DNA of 64,000 nt from Mimachlamys varia (GCA_947623455.1 OX392541.1:8498719-8562718); one strand, 5' to 3'. Shown: positions 25,528 through 38,937, numbered from the stretch's first letter. Numbers and translations: made by a program. Notes: a model not told the origin generated them from the letters alone.

Positions 25528-25990
25528 AGATGTATATTGGACTGTATGTATATTGGACTGTATGTATATTGAACTGTATGTATATTGAACTGTATGTATA
25601 TATTGAACTGTATGTATATTGAACTGTATGTATATTGAACTGTATGTATATTGAACTGTATGTATATTGGACTGTATGTATATTGAACTGTATGTATATT
25701 GGACTGTATGTATATTGTACTGTATGTATATTGTACTGTATGTATATTGGACTGTATGTATATTGGACTGTATGTATATTGGACTGTATGTATATTGTAC
25801 TGTATGTATATTGTACTGTATGTATATTGTACTGTATGTATATTGTACTGTATGTATATTGGACTGTATGTATATTGGACTGTATGTATATTGGACTGTA
25901 TGTATATTGGACTGTATGTATATTGGACTGTATGTATATTGGACTGTATGTATATTGGACTGTATGTATATTGAACTGTATGTATATTGC
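25528..25990 (+). repeat. 16-bp minisatellite, about 29 copies
   Basis: Tandem copies of ACTGTATGTATATTGN, where N is G, A, T or C in runs of like units; one unit carries an extra TA pair. The unit has no stop codon in most frames, so several long ORFs on both strands run through it. These are not genes. Confidence 0.95.
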
Positions 25991-26830
25991 ACTACACTGC
26001 AGCTGCATTGTCTTTACTTTTGCATGCAAGTTTAAAGTCTTTTTGGGACGAGAAGTCAAACTGAAGTGATGTAGCAATAGAAAACATTGTATAGATGTTT
26101 AAGCATATAGACATAATGTCTCCTTTTTTTTTTATCCGATTTATTTCAAATTTCGAACAAATATTTTGAATGTTGCTAAAAACAGATTTTGAAAATTACA
26201 AATATTAATGTAGGACGCGCATTTTCTTATTTCAAGCAGCGTTCTTAAGACTCGGGGGAAGGGGCGGGACGGGGTCAAATTTACTAGCTGTACATGTGTC
26301 AGTCACACAGATATACTCTGCATTCAACGCTTGACCGAAGTTCGCCAAAAAAGTTCCTCGAAACCTAGGCAATACGCTCACCTACGCTCTATACACTACT
26401 GAAATATGGCATCATTAATGGCACATTAAAGAAATACTCATCAACATCACACATAATTATGAAAAAACATTTTATTGAAAAAAATAATTGCATGATTTTG
26501 ATTTTTATCACACCAATAAACAGAATCAGTCATCTAACTATGAAATCAGATACTTTCGTGGGCCAAAATGTTCATACATGAATTCCTACTCCGAAGGGTT
26601 CCGACTCTATAACCCGTTGATTTTATTTATTCGGGTGCGAGACCCGCCTACCGTCCAATTTAAATAGTTAGCGGATCAGAGAGTCAGAGCCCTTGGACTA
26701 ATGAATTCCCCAATTACAGTATCCCCTCAAAAGAGAATCGCTCTATATATTTCTGGAACCTATGAATTAATCCACAAAATTAAACACCTCACAAAAATGA
26801 GTGATTTTACAGTATAAGACACATAATCAT

Positions 26831-27219
26831 CAATCTGATTTAAATGTATATTCTTGTTCTCGCTCCGTTTTACAAGGATCTGACGACATCCCATAAGAGG
26901 TCATGTTCTGGTGACCTTTGTCGCCTCCATTCTAGTAGAATTGTCTAATGACACTGTCATCTGCATCAAGTCATTTCGTCACAATAATTAGATTAGCTTG
27001 TTGTGACGAAATGACTAAACGTATAACGATACAATTATGCAAGCTTTGTCACCTCAAAAACTGGCATTTCAGATTCTGAAATTAAAGTAGTAACTTGATT
27101 GGCTCATGCAGAAGGTCATCTGAACATGACCCACTATGGATATCCCCAAACCTTGATGCAGCAGAAAGAAGTTTACAGAACGGTGCAGAGATCAGGATAT
27201 GATTTTATTCAGATTGCAT
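26831..27219. mobile_element. Foldback (MITE-like) element, copy 2
   Basis: Starts CAATCTGATTTAAATG, continues GGATCTGACGACATCCCATA and AGAGGTCATGTTCTGGTGAC, and ends ATGATTTTATTCAGATTG. The outer CAATCTGAT...(A)TCAGATTG ends are inverted. The centre has a second palindrome around GTCATTTCGTCAC. Confidence 0.8.
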
Positions 27220-27691
27220 AATCATGTAAAAAGATTTTGATGATAATGATGAAAGAAGGTAAATGATTTATACATGCAGTGGACTCCATTTAATATCACT
27301 CCTGTTGGTTAATATCATGTATTTTGAGGTGAATTTCACTTAATATCATGTTTTCCAATTACATAAAATATCCAGAAAATGAGGTAATTTCCATTAATTT
27401 CAGATACAACTTGTACAAAATGTTGCATAGAAAATAACAAATATCTCCAAAAATGATTTTTAATTGAAATGATGTTATCTTTATATTGAAACATATTCAT
27501 ATGTACATTAAATAGCTTACTTTTAGTTATAGAGATTTGAAATGCACTAGATTTAGTGAAAAAACAGGTTTCTTTTAACGGCACATTCCTGTTAATATCA
27601 TGCTTTTGTCTGACAAATGCAACATGATATATAGAGGAGTGCACTGTATAATTATACTGAACATTTAATAGACAAATATCGTAAATCACAA

Positions 27692-27783
27692 GAGTTTGCC
27701 CCCTGAACTTTCACTTCTGAAATGTCATGATGAACTATTCCAACATTACGATTGAAAGAGTTTAGAAGTATCTCCAGGGTCAG
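27692..27783. repeat. ~88-bp hairpin repeat, copy G
   Basis: Recognised by CCCCTGAACTTTCA, ATGATGAACTATTCCAACAT, GAAAGAGTTTAGAAGTATCT and CCAGGGTCAG. The arms are partly eroded. Confidence 0.55.
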
Positions 27784-28995
27784 CTACAAACAAGAGTTGA
27801 GTTCCTCGGTAGAGCTAGTTTTTCAACTTGAAGAAGGTATTCATTTTCATACTGTGCTTTGAGAATTTTTTGAATTACATCATTGGTTTTTTTAGATATA
27901 AAAATGCGAATCTGGATCACAATGTGTAGTTTATATTGATTACTGTATGTATTTGACCTAATAAATGCGCTGTGCACATTAAAAAACACAAAAGGGGTGT
28001 GCATATCTCATTTATCCTGGAAGATAAATTTGATGGACTTCTTCGCATTTGAAATTTTTGCCCAACCATACGATGATTGATGAATCTTGAACATCAAATT
28101 TAATTAAGGTTCCAATTAACATTTTTTGGATAACAGTAATTAAAATGTCAAAATGAAAAATGTTTTTTTTTTCAAAAGAAAAATAATGACTTGGTGGACT
28201 TTGTGGATGAAGTTAACCCATGGGATGAACATATTTCACAATAATTAGTAGTAGTGCTGATATCGTCCCCTCAATCAGTATTAAGAGGAAGCATTGGTAA
28301 AACAAGATAATGTAGACTTATTACAGTCACATATACAAAGGAGATAATTTGCACATGTTTTTTTTTTTATTTAAACATTTAGTGCAACAAAACATGGTAC
28401 ATGTATAGCATTCACAAAATCATCCATCTGAAAAAAACATTTACAAAATCATCCATCTGAAAAAAGTTTACAAAATTTAGACTATAATAAGGCTTTCTGA
28501 ACAACACAATATTTCTTCATTACAAGATTTTTATAATAAAAAAAAAAACATGAAAATAAAAAATAAATTTGACATAGAAAATCATCCATACACAATTCAA
28601 AGTCTTTGATATTGAAAAACATAGAGAAATGAAAAAATAATTTAACAAAGTGTCTTTCAAAAACCTATTTTGAAGAAATAAGTTTTACCATCAAAATTGA
28701 GAATTTAATATTTCAGTTTTTCAACCAAAAACAAATGCTGCATGTGAAGTAAGAGGGATGTTTATTTGAGTGGATTTACAGCCACTTCGGTAGCGAGTAG
28801 CTTCCATTGTTTATCCAGCAGGGGGAGAAAAGATAGGAAAATGAGTAGAAGGGATGACGTATATAGTGAAGGAGTAGAAAAGGGATGTACGAGGAGAGAG
28901 AAAGAAGGATCTGTCTAGCTTAATTCTTAATTTGGATGTTTGGCAGACAATATATTCCTCGGCCAATATTTGTCCTAACCTAACTCTAATTGACC

Positions 28996-29117
28996 TTATG
29001 ACCCTTATAGCTAGTTGCTTAGCAACATATTGTGCCGACATGGCCAGAGGGGTCCATTATGACCCTTATAGCTAGTTGCTTAGCAACATATTGTGCCGAC
29101 ATGGCCAGAGGGGTCCA
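28996..29117 (+). repeat. Perfect 61-bp tandem duplication
   Basis: The 61-bp sequence starting TTATGACCCTTATAGCTAGT and ending AGAGGGGTCCA is present twice in a row without mismatch. Each copy contains the palindrome GTTGCTTAGCAAC. Perfect identity suggests a recent event or an assembly artefact. Confidence 0.9.
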
Positions 29118-29442
29118 AAGCAGAGTGACATTTCAATACGATTGGTAATAGGCACAAAGGTGTTAACTGCATTGTGTCCGTACATGTATACATGTATATA
29201 ACACAGAATTAACCACACAAATTAAAATATATAACAAATCAATACCATCACACATCTATTTCATAAATGTATATTTGTACAGTGAAAATAATCATAATTT
29301 TTTTAAATTTACTTGGAATGAAGTTAATGAAGTTAATGAAAATTCTCCTTGAAAATTTTAAATGCTTGGCATTTTTATTCTTTTGCATGCTGCATGAAAT
29401 CTGAAAGAAGATTTGAATAGCTGGACAAGCTTGTGATGACTA

Positions 29443-30004
29443 TTAGGAGATCCATGCTGAGATGAGTCCCGCGATTACTTGTCTTGCCTTCGTTAGTTCA
29501 GCAGGGTCCGAGTCAGTGGCAGGGTACATGTTAGCACAGTGGGCCGTTCCTGAAACGATAACAAATCAAAGATGATTCTATTGGGTCTTTTTTGTAAACA
29601 AGAGTTGCTTCCCTTTTGAGCAGGTAGTTATGCATTCTATGTCTAGGAAAATGACGAAAAATCTAAAAAAAACCTTCAGGCATAAAACACCATTTCCTAA
29701 GCAAGGTAATGATTATTTTAACTTATGTTACACCCTCCCAGACCTGTTATCTTTAACTCCCTCAAAGGTTTCTGAAAATAATATATAAACACACTAGAGT
29801 GTTTGTCTCAATGGTTGTACACATGTACAATGAATAGGGCTTTTTTATAATATATTGTATGAGGGAGGTTTGAGGCACCTGCATAAATAAATTATGGGTG
29901 GTAGGGTAATTGCCAGATTTGTCTACATCACTCTTTATAATTGATGGGTAGTGGGGTCTTGTGCCTCCTGCCTCTCCCATATGGTTAATTCTGAAACAGC
30001 CCCG

Positions 30005-30055
<51 letters not shown>

Positions 30056-33000
30056 ACCAGCTTTGATTATACAGGCCATGGATTAATCCTCATGTAGAGC
30101 TAGGATGTGGCCTGTTTGTGGGACTACATTGAAAGTGTCACTGTATCGGTCTCAAAAACGCACATGGCTCCTAGCGTCTGAGTACATTGATTCTACCATA
30201 CGTACCAGCCATTCCTCAACACCCAGCTTTCGCATTGCCCACCATGCCAATCACATTCCTTGGTGCTCGATTAAAGGCTTTTTCATTGAAATATTTAAAA
30301 GGTGTACTAGTACTAGTATATTATTTCGTACAACTTATACACAAACTTACCGTCAATAAACACTGCTGTAGATCCAGCTACAGAATCGTCGACGATACCT
30401 AGAGCATGCCAGGGATCAATGGATCCATTTGGAAACACGACCTTGGTGACCTTGATAGATTCTGCTCCGTAATTTGTGTTTGTCCGGTTGACGCCACTCT
30501 GAATGAGGTCATGGTTAAATTTGGCCCCAAAGATGTCAATACACTGCTGTATCGAAAAGCTATACGAAAAAAAATAAATACCTGGTAATAGTTTGATCTG
30601 AACTCATTTACCACAGCATTTAAACCCTTCAATTTAAATATTAGTTCTTTATGAAATCAGGGTTGAACATTGAAAAGAAATTGAACTAAAACATGTCTTA
30701 TCAGACACCTGCATATTCAGACATTCTGGCTTGACCAACATAATATTATAATTGTAATGAAAACTACCTAGATAATAAAACCTATATATTTTATTACCAT
30801 ATATAATGGCATATAATAATCTATCTTACAAAAGTACCAGAGATAGAAATGTGACTTGTGCCCAAATTATGACAATCTGGAATGGTATGGAGAAGAATAT
30901 CATGAAAAGGAACCTGAATTAAGTTAAATTGTCCATTCAAAGTTTACCTGTTTGTCTTTTGAAAAGAATATACATGTATAAAGATTATCACAATCTTTCA
31001 ATGGGATTATACATATTGTTTTAGCATAAACCGCATTTGTTGATTTAAGAAAATTGTACACAAACTTCAGTTATTTCTGTTTCTTGAGACACTTTACATT
31101 GATATAAAGAACTAATTTAGAGCTAATTAACACAAAGGCTTTGTCATTCTCTGGTCCTTTTTTGAAAAGTACTGATCCGTGGATGAATTCTAACCATTGC
31201 CTGTAAAACATCTGACACAAAGTATGTAAATAAACTATGAAGTTTTATTCTACCAATCAATTTTATTTTATATCTTGCTTACTTTAAAGGGAAGAAGCTG
31301 CCAAAGGGTTGAGTTTTGTTACTCAAGTCAGAAGACTGGAAGAAAGCAAACTCTGTACAAGTCTGGTACGTCCACTGCCGACCTAGGATGAAAAGAATAT
31401 ATCATGGATCATGGATCACTGTACATGTTGGAAGGAAGCGCAAAAAATATGAAATCATATCTTTCTGCAGGCCAAAATCTGTGGTTTCCCAAAAACTACT
31501 ATTTTGAGGGTACAAAAATTTAGAGATTAAAAGTATCTGAGCACAGAGTTAGAAACGATCGTCGACTGTTTGAAGAAACGGTACATCCTGTGGGTATTGT
31601 GATGGCAGATGGAAAAATATGGGTATATCCGACAATCTGTACACTACTGTGTAAAATGTATATAAAACTAGGAAAAACTTTCCTCGATGCGCTTCCATCA
31701 GCCACCATTTTTGTACTATCTGTGACATAGTTTTCTCGTCGTTGATCTCACTCTTGTAACATTAAAACTGGAACTGTGCCATATACATTCAAATAGATTT
31801 GAAAAAGTTTCAGACAAAATATCATCACTTGTGACACTGGGTCATCAAAAGATTTCAACAAATAGACTTATGTCCTTCAAATCAAACAAAGGTCATTCAG
31901 TTGAAATTTAATTAACAGCCAAGTTAAATATTACTGCTCTGGGCCTTTTGAATGTTTGAAAAATAAAAAGATCTAAAAGGTTTATTAAAGGTCATTCACC
32001 CAAACAAACTTTGTTAAACTTCATCCCCCCACAATACTGGTTATAAATTATCACTATAGGCATTTTAGGCAATCTGATCAAAATCATATCTTGATCTCAG
32101 GGCCGTTCCGTAAACTTCTCTCTGCTGTGTTAAGATCTGACAATATATATCCAATAGGGGGTCATGTCCCAATGATCTTTTGCATTAGCCAATCAAATTA
32201 CTACTGTCAGAATCTTGACAGTGAAATTTTGAGGTGACAAAGCTTGCATAATCGCATTTGTCTATATAGTCATTTCGTCACCAAAAAGTTCATGTGGAAT
32301 AATGTGACAAAATGGCTTGCTGCAAGATGACAGGTCATTGGAAAATTATTTTAGTGTTAAGTAAAGAGGCGACAAAGGTCATCTGGACGTGACCTCTTAT
32401 GGGATGTTGTCAGATCCTTGTAAAAAGGAGTGAGAACACGGATCTGTATTTTAATCAGATTGCATTTGGGGAAGACCTTTTTGAAGATTTAAGAATTTGA
32501 ATTTGAAGTGACAATGAAATGGGGTTAGGGTTGCTCATGGGTTCCTCCAAGACCTACCTCCTTCTCCAGCACTGCTGTTCCAGGCTGTCTTCTGGAGATC
32601 TTTTATCATGGCTCTGTACTTAAAGTCAAGACATTTTTCTGAGTAAGCATCTAGGATCATCTTGTTGACTTTGGCGTACCTGTCCAGGGGGTCTTGTACA
32701 GACGCGTCGTCCATTATGCCACAGAGTGTGTCTACGGTTATGTTAGTTGCGACAGCACCCTAAATATAAATATCTGTTAGTCATTAACTAACCTCATCAG
32801 GGATTTATACTATATGTTGTTATACAGTGAAACATAATAATTATAACATTCTATTTACCAGAGGAAAAAAATATCACAATTTCAAATTAGCATAAGAAGT
32901 AATTATCGATCAAGCATGTAATCTTAGTTAAATAAATTTTGAAAATATTGTATTCTAAATTCATTCAGCCACTGGTATAGGGTATGTAATATATTAAAGG

Positions 33001-36000
33001 AAAGGTATCAACCCACACTTAAATATCATTTGTTGCACACAGAATGTTATAAAGTTTTTATGAGTATAGAAAGAAACAATTAGCTGTCACATGCAGAGGA
33101 TTAAATTCCTGCATGTAAAAACTTATGAGAAGAAAACCTTGATATATTTCAATTTGCATCTCTGATCCATTAGCATTGTGAGATATATATGAACAAGAGA
33201 TCACAGAAGGATCTTGGCAATTACCATTGATGAATTTTTTATTTGTTCTTAGAAAGATGGATCTTTTCCCTTCTTATTTTAACTTTCATTTATGTGTTTA
33301 ATCTTAGTTCTATGAATTTCGCTTGAAAATTGATAATAGCTGAAAGAAGGTCTCTTGTCAGGAGTTTTGTTTTCGTGATCAGTTCCGAATTCCAAATCTT
33401 GTATTTCTTAAAAAATAACCATAATATACTTTCATAGTCAACATACAAGATGGTCGTCTGGTGGCTATATTTTTCCCCTGGACCAGTCCAAAAATTACCG
33501 ATAGACCATGCACAACAGAAAGGATTAATCTTCTCAAGAAATAGCGATAACAAACTATCACGGTCGAAATCAAAGACGGCTGTCTGGTGGCCATATTGTT
33601 TTTTGAACAAGCTCAAGAACTGGATATTGCACAACTAAGGACAACAGGGAACCTACATATGAAATTTGAGATCCATCAAGTACTTCTCAAGAAATAATGA
33701 TAACAAACTTTTACTTACAAATCCAAGATGGCCACATGTCGGCCAAATTGTTTATTGGATCTGTCCAAAAATAGACTATGCACAACTATAGGCACCAAGA
33801 GGAACCTACATATTATGAAATTTGAAAATGATCAATCCAGTACTTTTCAAGAAATCGCGATAATAAACTATTACTCACAACTCCAAGATGGCTGCCTGTC
33901 GGCCATATTGTTTATCAGATCTGTCCGAAAATGAACAATGCACAACTAGGCACCAAGGGGAATCTACATATGAAATTTGAATATGATCTATCCAGTACTT
34001 CTTAAGAAGTAACGATAACAAGAATTGTTTAAAGACGGACCATGGACCATTGACCATGGACGCAGGGTGGTTTGATAAGCCCAACATCTGATGATGGTGG
34101 GCTAATAAATATTGTGCACAATACAACAATAAGTCAGAAGAATTTAGCCTTTTACAAAATACCCACCTCAAACTGTCTGTTGTCTTTGTTGTACTGGACA
34201 ACACCCTCAAAGTTACCCACCAGACTGCTCGCTAGGTTGGCAACATCTAACTGGTAGTCAGGGTCACTGGGGTCAAAGTCATCACACATGCTGGCAAACA
34301 AGGTCAGAACACATAGAAACAAGTCTGTCTTAAAGCTTTGTTTGGTTTAATTTATTTTAGCATCCTATTAACAGTTGCAGTCATTCATGGACATGCTCCA
34401 TGTCTTGAGTAAGTGAGCATGTGTGTATATGTTTTAGACAGGGGTATGTTGGGGTACTTACTCTTAGACAGTATATTGCGCTATTTCATTGACAAATCTA
34501 CTTATATTAACAATTTGAGATGTAATGTTTACATAGTAAGATACTTGAATGAATGACCTTGACCTACATTGAAGGTCACAGGGGTCAATTTTTTTATTTA
34601 CTTGCCTGACAGGGAAAGTGCCTGTTGAGTGGTAAAACCAGGAAGAATATTTAGCTAGAGAAACAGACTCACTTAAACATGGTTTTCAGTGCTTTTCTTC
34701 CTGTATCAGACTGTAGCTTACTCTGGAGACTTTCTGTAGCTGCCGCTACGTTCTTGTTACAAGTCGGACTAGATGTTGCCAAGGAATTGGTCACTACACC
34801 TAGGTATTCTACACAAATTATGAAAACAAATCACTTATTATAATAAATATTACCACAATTCCATTAAAAAATCCCTCAAATATGGCAATAAAAGTTTCCT
34901 GTAAACTGTCTCCTCTGAAAGATAACCATAGCATTACATTAATTGATGATTTGTGTTAAAAGTTATCTCCCTTTTGCAAGTTTATGAGCTGCAATTTCAT
35001 CATTCAATTAGAGTACTGATATGCACTTATCAGAACGAAGCCTGCTTTATGTAGCTGTATTAGTACTCCATGTCTGACTCTCACAAATTATTTTTCCTGG
35101 AATCACTAGGAGAAAAATCATGGATATTAAATGAGATGTATAAAAATATACAATATGCTTATTATTGGTAATTTTTTCAAATTAAAATCCTGCTGAATGA
35201 GTGTAATTCAAATAAAGTTTCTGCACCTATATTCTCTCTAGTAAACTTTGGAGACTTACCATAAAAGTTGAGCACGGCTCTAACAGGGGCGCTGGAGGCG
35301 ACCGCACCATCTACTAAATGTGGGTACTTTAATCTAAACCAGGCTGACAGGGAACCTAGGACACATTATAAGCAACAAATATTTAATTAATGTTCTAAAA
35401 AGTCCCTGCCAACAACAGTTCTTCTTCTTTCAAGAATGGAAGTAGGGGGAGATTTTTTTTATTAAGCTCAATTTTCCATCTGTTCTTTAAGCTGTTTGTT
35501 TTCTTGTGGTTCAGGAACAAATCTGTGTATATATATATAAACTAATGTCTTGAATATATTATAAAATTAACCCATTCACCCCTAAAGACACATTTGGACT
35601 CTTTCATTTCAAAGGTTGGAATGGTTTAATTTGAAATTTTAGGGGTTATTGAGTTGGAAGTGGGTGCACTGTTAATTCTGTTTATACTGTTAACCTATTT
35701 CTTCATCTTTTCCTCTACTGATAAAATTTAATTTCAGGTCAGGTGAGGAGAAATAATAAAAGAATTAATAGTAGTTTACCAATCTGATCAAAATGCAGAT
35801 CCTTACTCTTACTCATAAGGATCTGACAACATCCTGTAAGAGGTCATGTTCTGATGACCATTGTCGCTTCTTTACTAATCACATTCCAGTAGAATTTCTA
35901 ATGAGCTGTCATCTGCAGCAAGTCAATTCATCACAACATTGCACATTATCTTTTTTTGATGAAATGAATTAATGTACACATTTGATAATGCCAGCTTTGT

Positions 36001-38767
36001 CACCTAAAAAATTCACATTTCAGATTCTGAAAGTAGTAATTTGATTGGCTAATGCAAAAGGTCATCGGGACGTGACTCCCTGCGGGATTTCCTCAGATCT
36101 TAACGCAGTAGAGATACTTCACGGCGGGAGATCAAGATATGATCTTAATCAGATTGATTATTTTTAATTCTTTTTTTTTCAATGAACATGAAAGCATTTG
36201 GTCATATGATAGTCTCCCAACTCCTTACTTTTGTAATATGAAACTGAGGTTTGAACCCAGAACCCTCCAAATTTGAGAAGGAAAAATATCTTTTTACATC
36301 TGACAATGCTTTAAATTGTACTTACCTGGATAAGACCCTCCAAATGTGATCAGTTTGTTTTCTTGTAATCCAAACTTTTGTTTGGCATAGGTAATGAAGT
36401 AAGCCAAGTCAGCCAGGGCCTGTTCACTGCTTAGGAAAATCATGTTACCCGTCCCCATGTCACTGAAACATCAATAACCTCATTCACAGACATGCATACA
36501 AAGAAGGTATTGTAAGGTTACCCAAAACAGAATACCAGTGGTATTTTATATAAATATATCATACAACAGTTTCATTTTACAACACAAATGAAATGGAATT
36601 TATTCTTCAATCAAGTTTCATGTTTAATCCTAAAATAAACAACTAAGAAAATACCAAAATGTTGCAGGAAATGGCACGATGCAGAAACAGAATTAGCCTA
36701 TCACATTTCATATTTATCAGGGAGTGGCAAATCTTTCTTCCAAAGAAAAAAAGGAAAAATAAATTTAATGCTGTCATGATAAGTTATTTTTATGAGCATG
36801 ATGGGAAGTACAATTTTGGGTACCTGGCAAGCTGACTCAGCTAAATAAGCTCTATAAATACTTGCTGACAAAGAAATGTATAATACTAAACTACTTTACA
36901 GTATTTTTCACTAGAGCCACTTTTATATGTATATTCTTTTTCCTTTTTTCATATTTGAATTAATTTGAAGAATTAATATAGGTACACATAGTTTATTTCA
37001 TAAACATTTTAGCATGGACCTCATTTCATTGGTATAGAAGATGTATGTCAGAATGATAAGGTAGCTAAGATCCTCAGTTCAAACATGTCTAAAATTAAAG
37101 TGTTTGTAAACATAACTGCTATCAGTGATTTTCTTACTTTGTAGGATGACTTTTCCCGTAATATCTGTGTTCCAGTTGTAGACAAAAGGCATTAAATTTC
37201 TGGGCATAATCGATCCATGCACCTTCAACCATCCAAATAGGATCTGCTGTTCCTTCTCCGCCAATCATCACAAATATTGGACCACCTTTCTTGTAGAATG
37301 TGTCATTAACAAAGTACCTCTGAAAGAAAAAATATCATAATTATACAAACATAAATGTAAATATTTTCTCCGTTGTGTGCCCCCTAAAAATGAGAGGGCA
37401 TTTAACGTTCAAATTCATTTATTTTACACAAACAAGGAAATACATCTAGACATGTAAATACATAATTCAACACATTAGGAGTCATCAGAGATTTTCTGAT
37501 ACATTTTTGGCTCCTGTAACACTTAAAGTGAGTCACTTTTATTTATTTTAAGAAACTTTATCAAGATCCCTTTGTGAAGGTAATTATTTCCGTTTTTGCA
37601 AGTTAAGAGCTTGGAGTTGGTTTCAATGTACACGTCTGTACTTAGTACTAATATTAATACCCGGCCTCCTATGGATCAGCCCCGGAACGACGCAATACAA
37701 AAAAATTGTCTCGTCGTGAAGAGCTACGTTATCGCAGCTAGTCTGTTCCATATTTCTCTATATTTGATGACAGAAACACTGCAGTAGCTGAGTGAAGTGC
37801 TTGATTTTTTTAGGCCTACTTGAATCAAAATGAATCTTCCTTTGATTTTTCCACCTTACTGGTTCCATAAAGTATGCTATAAAATAGCTAGTACTAATAT
37901 AATAACCGGCCTTTTTATGGCTCTGTCCCAGCCGCAATATAAAAAAAATGTCACGTCGTGAAGAGCTACGTTATCGCAGCTATAAAATAGCCAGCCATGA
38001 TTCAGTTTGACACCACATAATTAAGTATTGGATTTAACTATTTCATTACATTTTTAACTTGAAAGAAATAAAAGTGTATTCAACTATATGTAGCTGCAGC
38101 AAAATTGCGTTTGATTTGACGATAAATTCATCATAACAATTAATTTATTGCTCGAACAATGCCTGGTGAGACAAATACCATGTCTGTGGGCAAAAAAATA
38201 TTGGTGAATACTTATTACTAATTACCCCAATGGCAACTGACACCTAAGGCTTAAACTGCACATTTTCTTGCAACATTTACCTTTCAGTAATATAATATCT
38301 ACTAACTTAATAAATGAGTACAATAATATTATTTCAGTAATCATGTTTTATGAGTGATGGAAAATAAATTCTGAAAAAAAAATGTTTAAACCACGAACCT
38401 CTGGCGAGTATTTTTTAAAACAAAATCGGTTAAATCACAGAAGGCAAAAACATAGATTTACAACACCAACGTCGGATACAGTGTTTAAACAAAAAATAAT
38501 TAAATACTAGACAGGCGACTATTTAGCTATTAATACCACCAAGTTGTGCAGTTTCACCTGTTGCCAAGTCGTTGTGTCGGCATCATTGAAGTGGTCCAAT
38601 CTCTGTGTTACCCACATATCGGGAGGAAGTGTGTGGAGCGACTTCACCGTTGGCCTTCCCAACATTCCACCTTTTGGTCTCCCTCTGTGGAATTTCGGAA
38701 TATAGGCATATGTTGTAAAAATGCCACATAATAACAAAAATATTCCTACTTTGATTACGTCTGCCAT
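29443..38767 (-). CDS. Serine peptidase, family S28 (K12H4.7/PRSS16-like), ten exons
   Basis: Family S28 enzymes (PRSS16, prolylcarboxypeptidase, DPP7) are secreted or lysosomal serine peptidases that mostly cut after proline. Exons 38767-38558, 37319-37138, 36462-36326, 35355-35260, 34808-34673, 34290-34167, 32759-32558, 31382-31283, 30559-30351 and 29549-29443 total 1503 nt, all GT-AG with matching phases: 500 aa. An N-terminal hydrophobic signal peptide ([15 protein letters not shown]) is followed by [10 protein letters not shown]. The catalytic Ser174 is in GGSYPG, Asp444 in [11 protein letters not shown] and His469 in [23 protein letters not shown] and [12 protein letters not shown] are typical of the K12H4.7 subgroup. 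I chose Met at 38767 because the signal peptide follows directly; an upstream in-frame ATG at 38812 is possible. The gene is divergent to the SRA gene, and the triad is intact, so the enzyme is probably active. Confidence 0.95.
30005..30055 (+). repeat. (TCA)17 microsatellite
   Basis: Seventeen uninterrupted TCA triplets in the last intron of the S28 peptidase gene. Confidence 0.95.
32070..32463. mobile_element. Foldback (MITE-like) element, copy 3 (inverted)
   Basis: Opposite orientation to copies 2 and 4. Its right half (GAGGCGACAAAGGTCATCTG, GGGATGTTGTCAGATCCTTG, ACGGATCTGTATTTTAATCA) is the complement of the left half of those copies. Located in the S28 gene between exons 7 and 8. Confidence 0.8.
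33191..34107 (+). mobile_element. Pearl-like modular element, second copy
   Basis: Same head (ACAAGAGATCACAGAAGGAT), lead sequence (GAAAGAAGGTCTCTTGTCAG) and tail (TGATGATGGTGGGCTAA) as 16787-17658. Core units are marked by AAGATGGCTGCCTGTCGGCC-type blocks at about 33448, 33573, 33726 and 33884. It ends 60 bp from exon 6 of the S28 gene. Confidence 0.75.
35568..35655. repeat. ~88-bp hairpin repeat, copy H
   Basis: Left TTAACCCATTCACCCCTAAA and right TTTTAGGGGTTATTGAGTTG are inverted; the centre reads CATTTCAAAGGTTGGAATGG. Located in the intron between exons 3 and 4 of the S28 gene region. Confidence 0.75.
35780..36156. mobile_element. Foldback (MITE-like) element, copy 4
   Basis: Starts CAATCTGATCAAAATGCAGA, continues AGGATCTGACAACATCCTGT and AAGAGGTCATGTTCTGATGA, and ends GATATGATCTTAATCAGATTG-like. 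Lies between exons 3 and 4 of the S28 gene. Confidence 0.8.
37648..37742 (+). repeat. ~95-bp repeat, copy 1 of a local pair
   Basis: AGTACTAATATTAATACCCG followed by GGCCTCCTATGG, ending CGTCGTGAAGAGCTACGTTA then TCGCAGCTA. A diverged direct copy lies 240 bp away. Both sit in intron 1 of the S28 gene. Confidence 0.7.
37890..37982 (+). repeat. ~95-bp repeat, copy 2 of a local pair
   Basis: AGTACTAATATAATAACCGG, a variable centre, then CGTCGTGAAGAGCTACGTTA and TCGCAGCTA. Same orientation as copy 1. Confidence 0.7.
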
Positions 38768-38937
38768 TTTGTATTTGTCACATGATCTATTAAAGTCACA
38801 TGATTGCAACATTCGTAACCCCTTGGACTTTATTTGTGATTATAGTGGAGACTATAAATAGGTCATGCGATAGTCATGTGATCAAACGGCGGGAAATAAC
38901 AGCGTGGTCACAGCGTTCATCACAACACAAACTCAAG
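38768..38937. promoter_or_regulatory. Shared bidirectional promoter of the S28 peptidase and SRA genes
   Basis: Only 170 bp separate the two divergent start codons. It holds three TCACATGA-type M-boxes (38778-38785, 38796-38803 and, inverted, 38874-38881), the class bound by MITF/TFE factors. It also has a TATA-like CTATAAATA at 38852-38860 and an E2F-like GGCGGGAAA at 38888-38896, close to the SRA start. The M-boxes suit a lysosomal or secreted peptidase, and the E2F-like site suits an S-phase chromatin gene; that assignment is inference. Confidence 0.6.

Noticed and set aside
25510..26077. Long ORFs of 91-184 codons on both strands
   Set aside because: They are read-through of the 16-bp minisatellite, with a strictly periodic 16-residue protein pattern.
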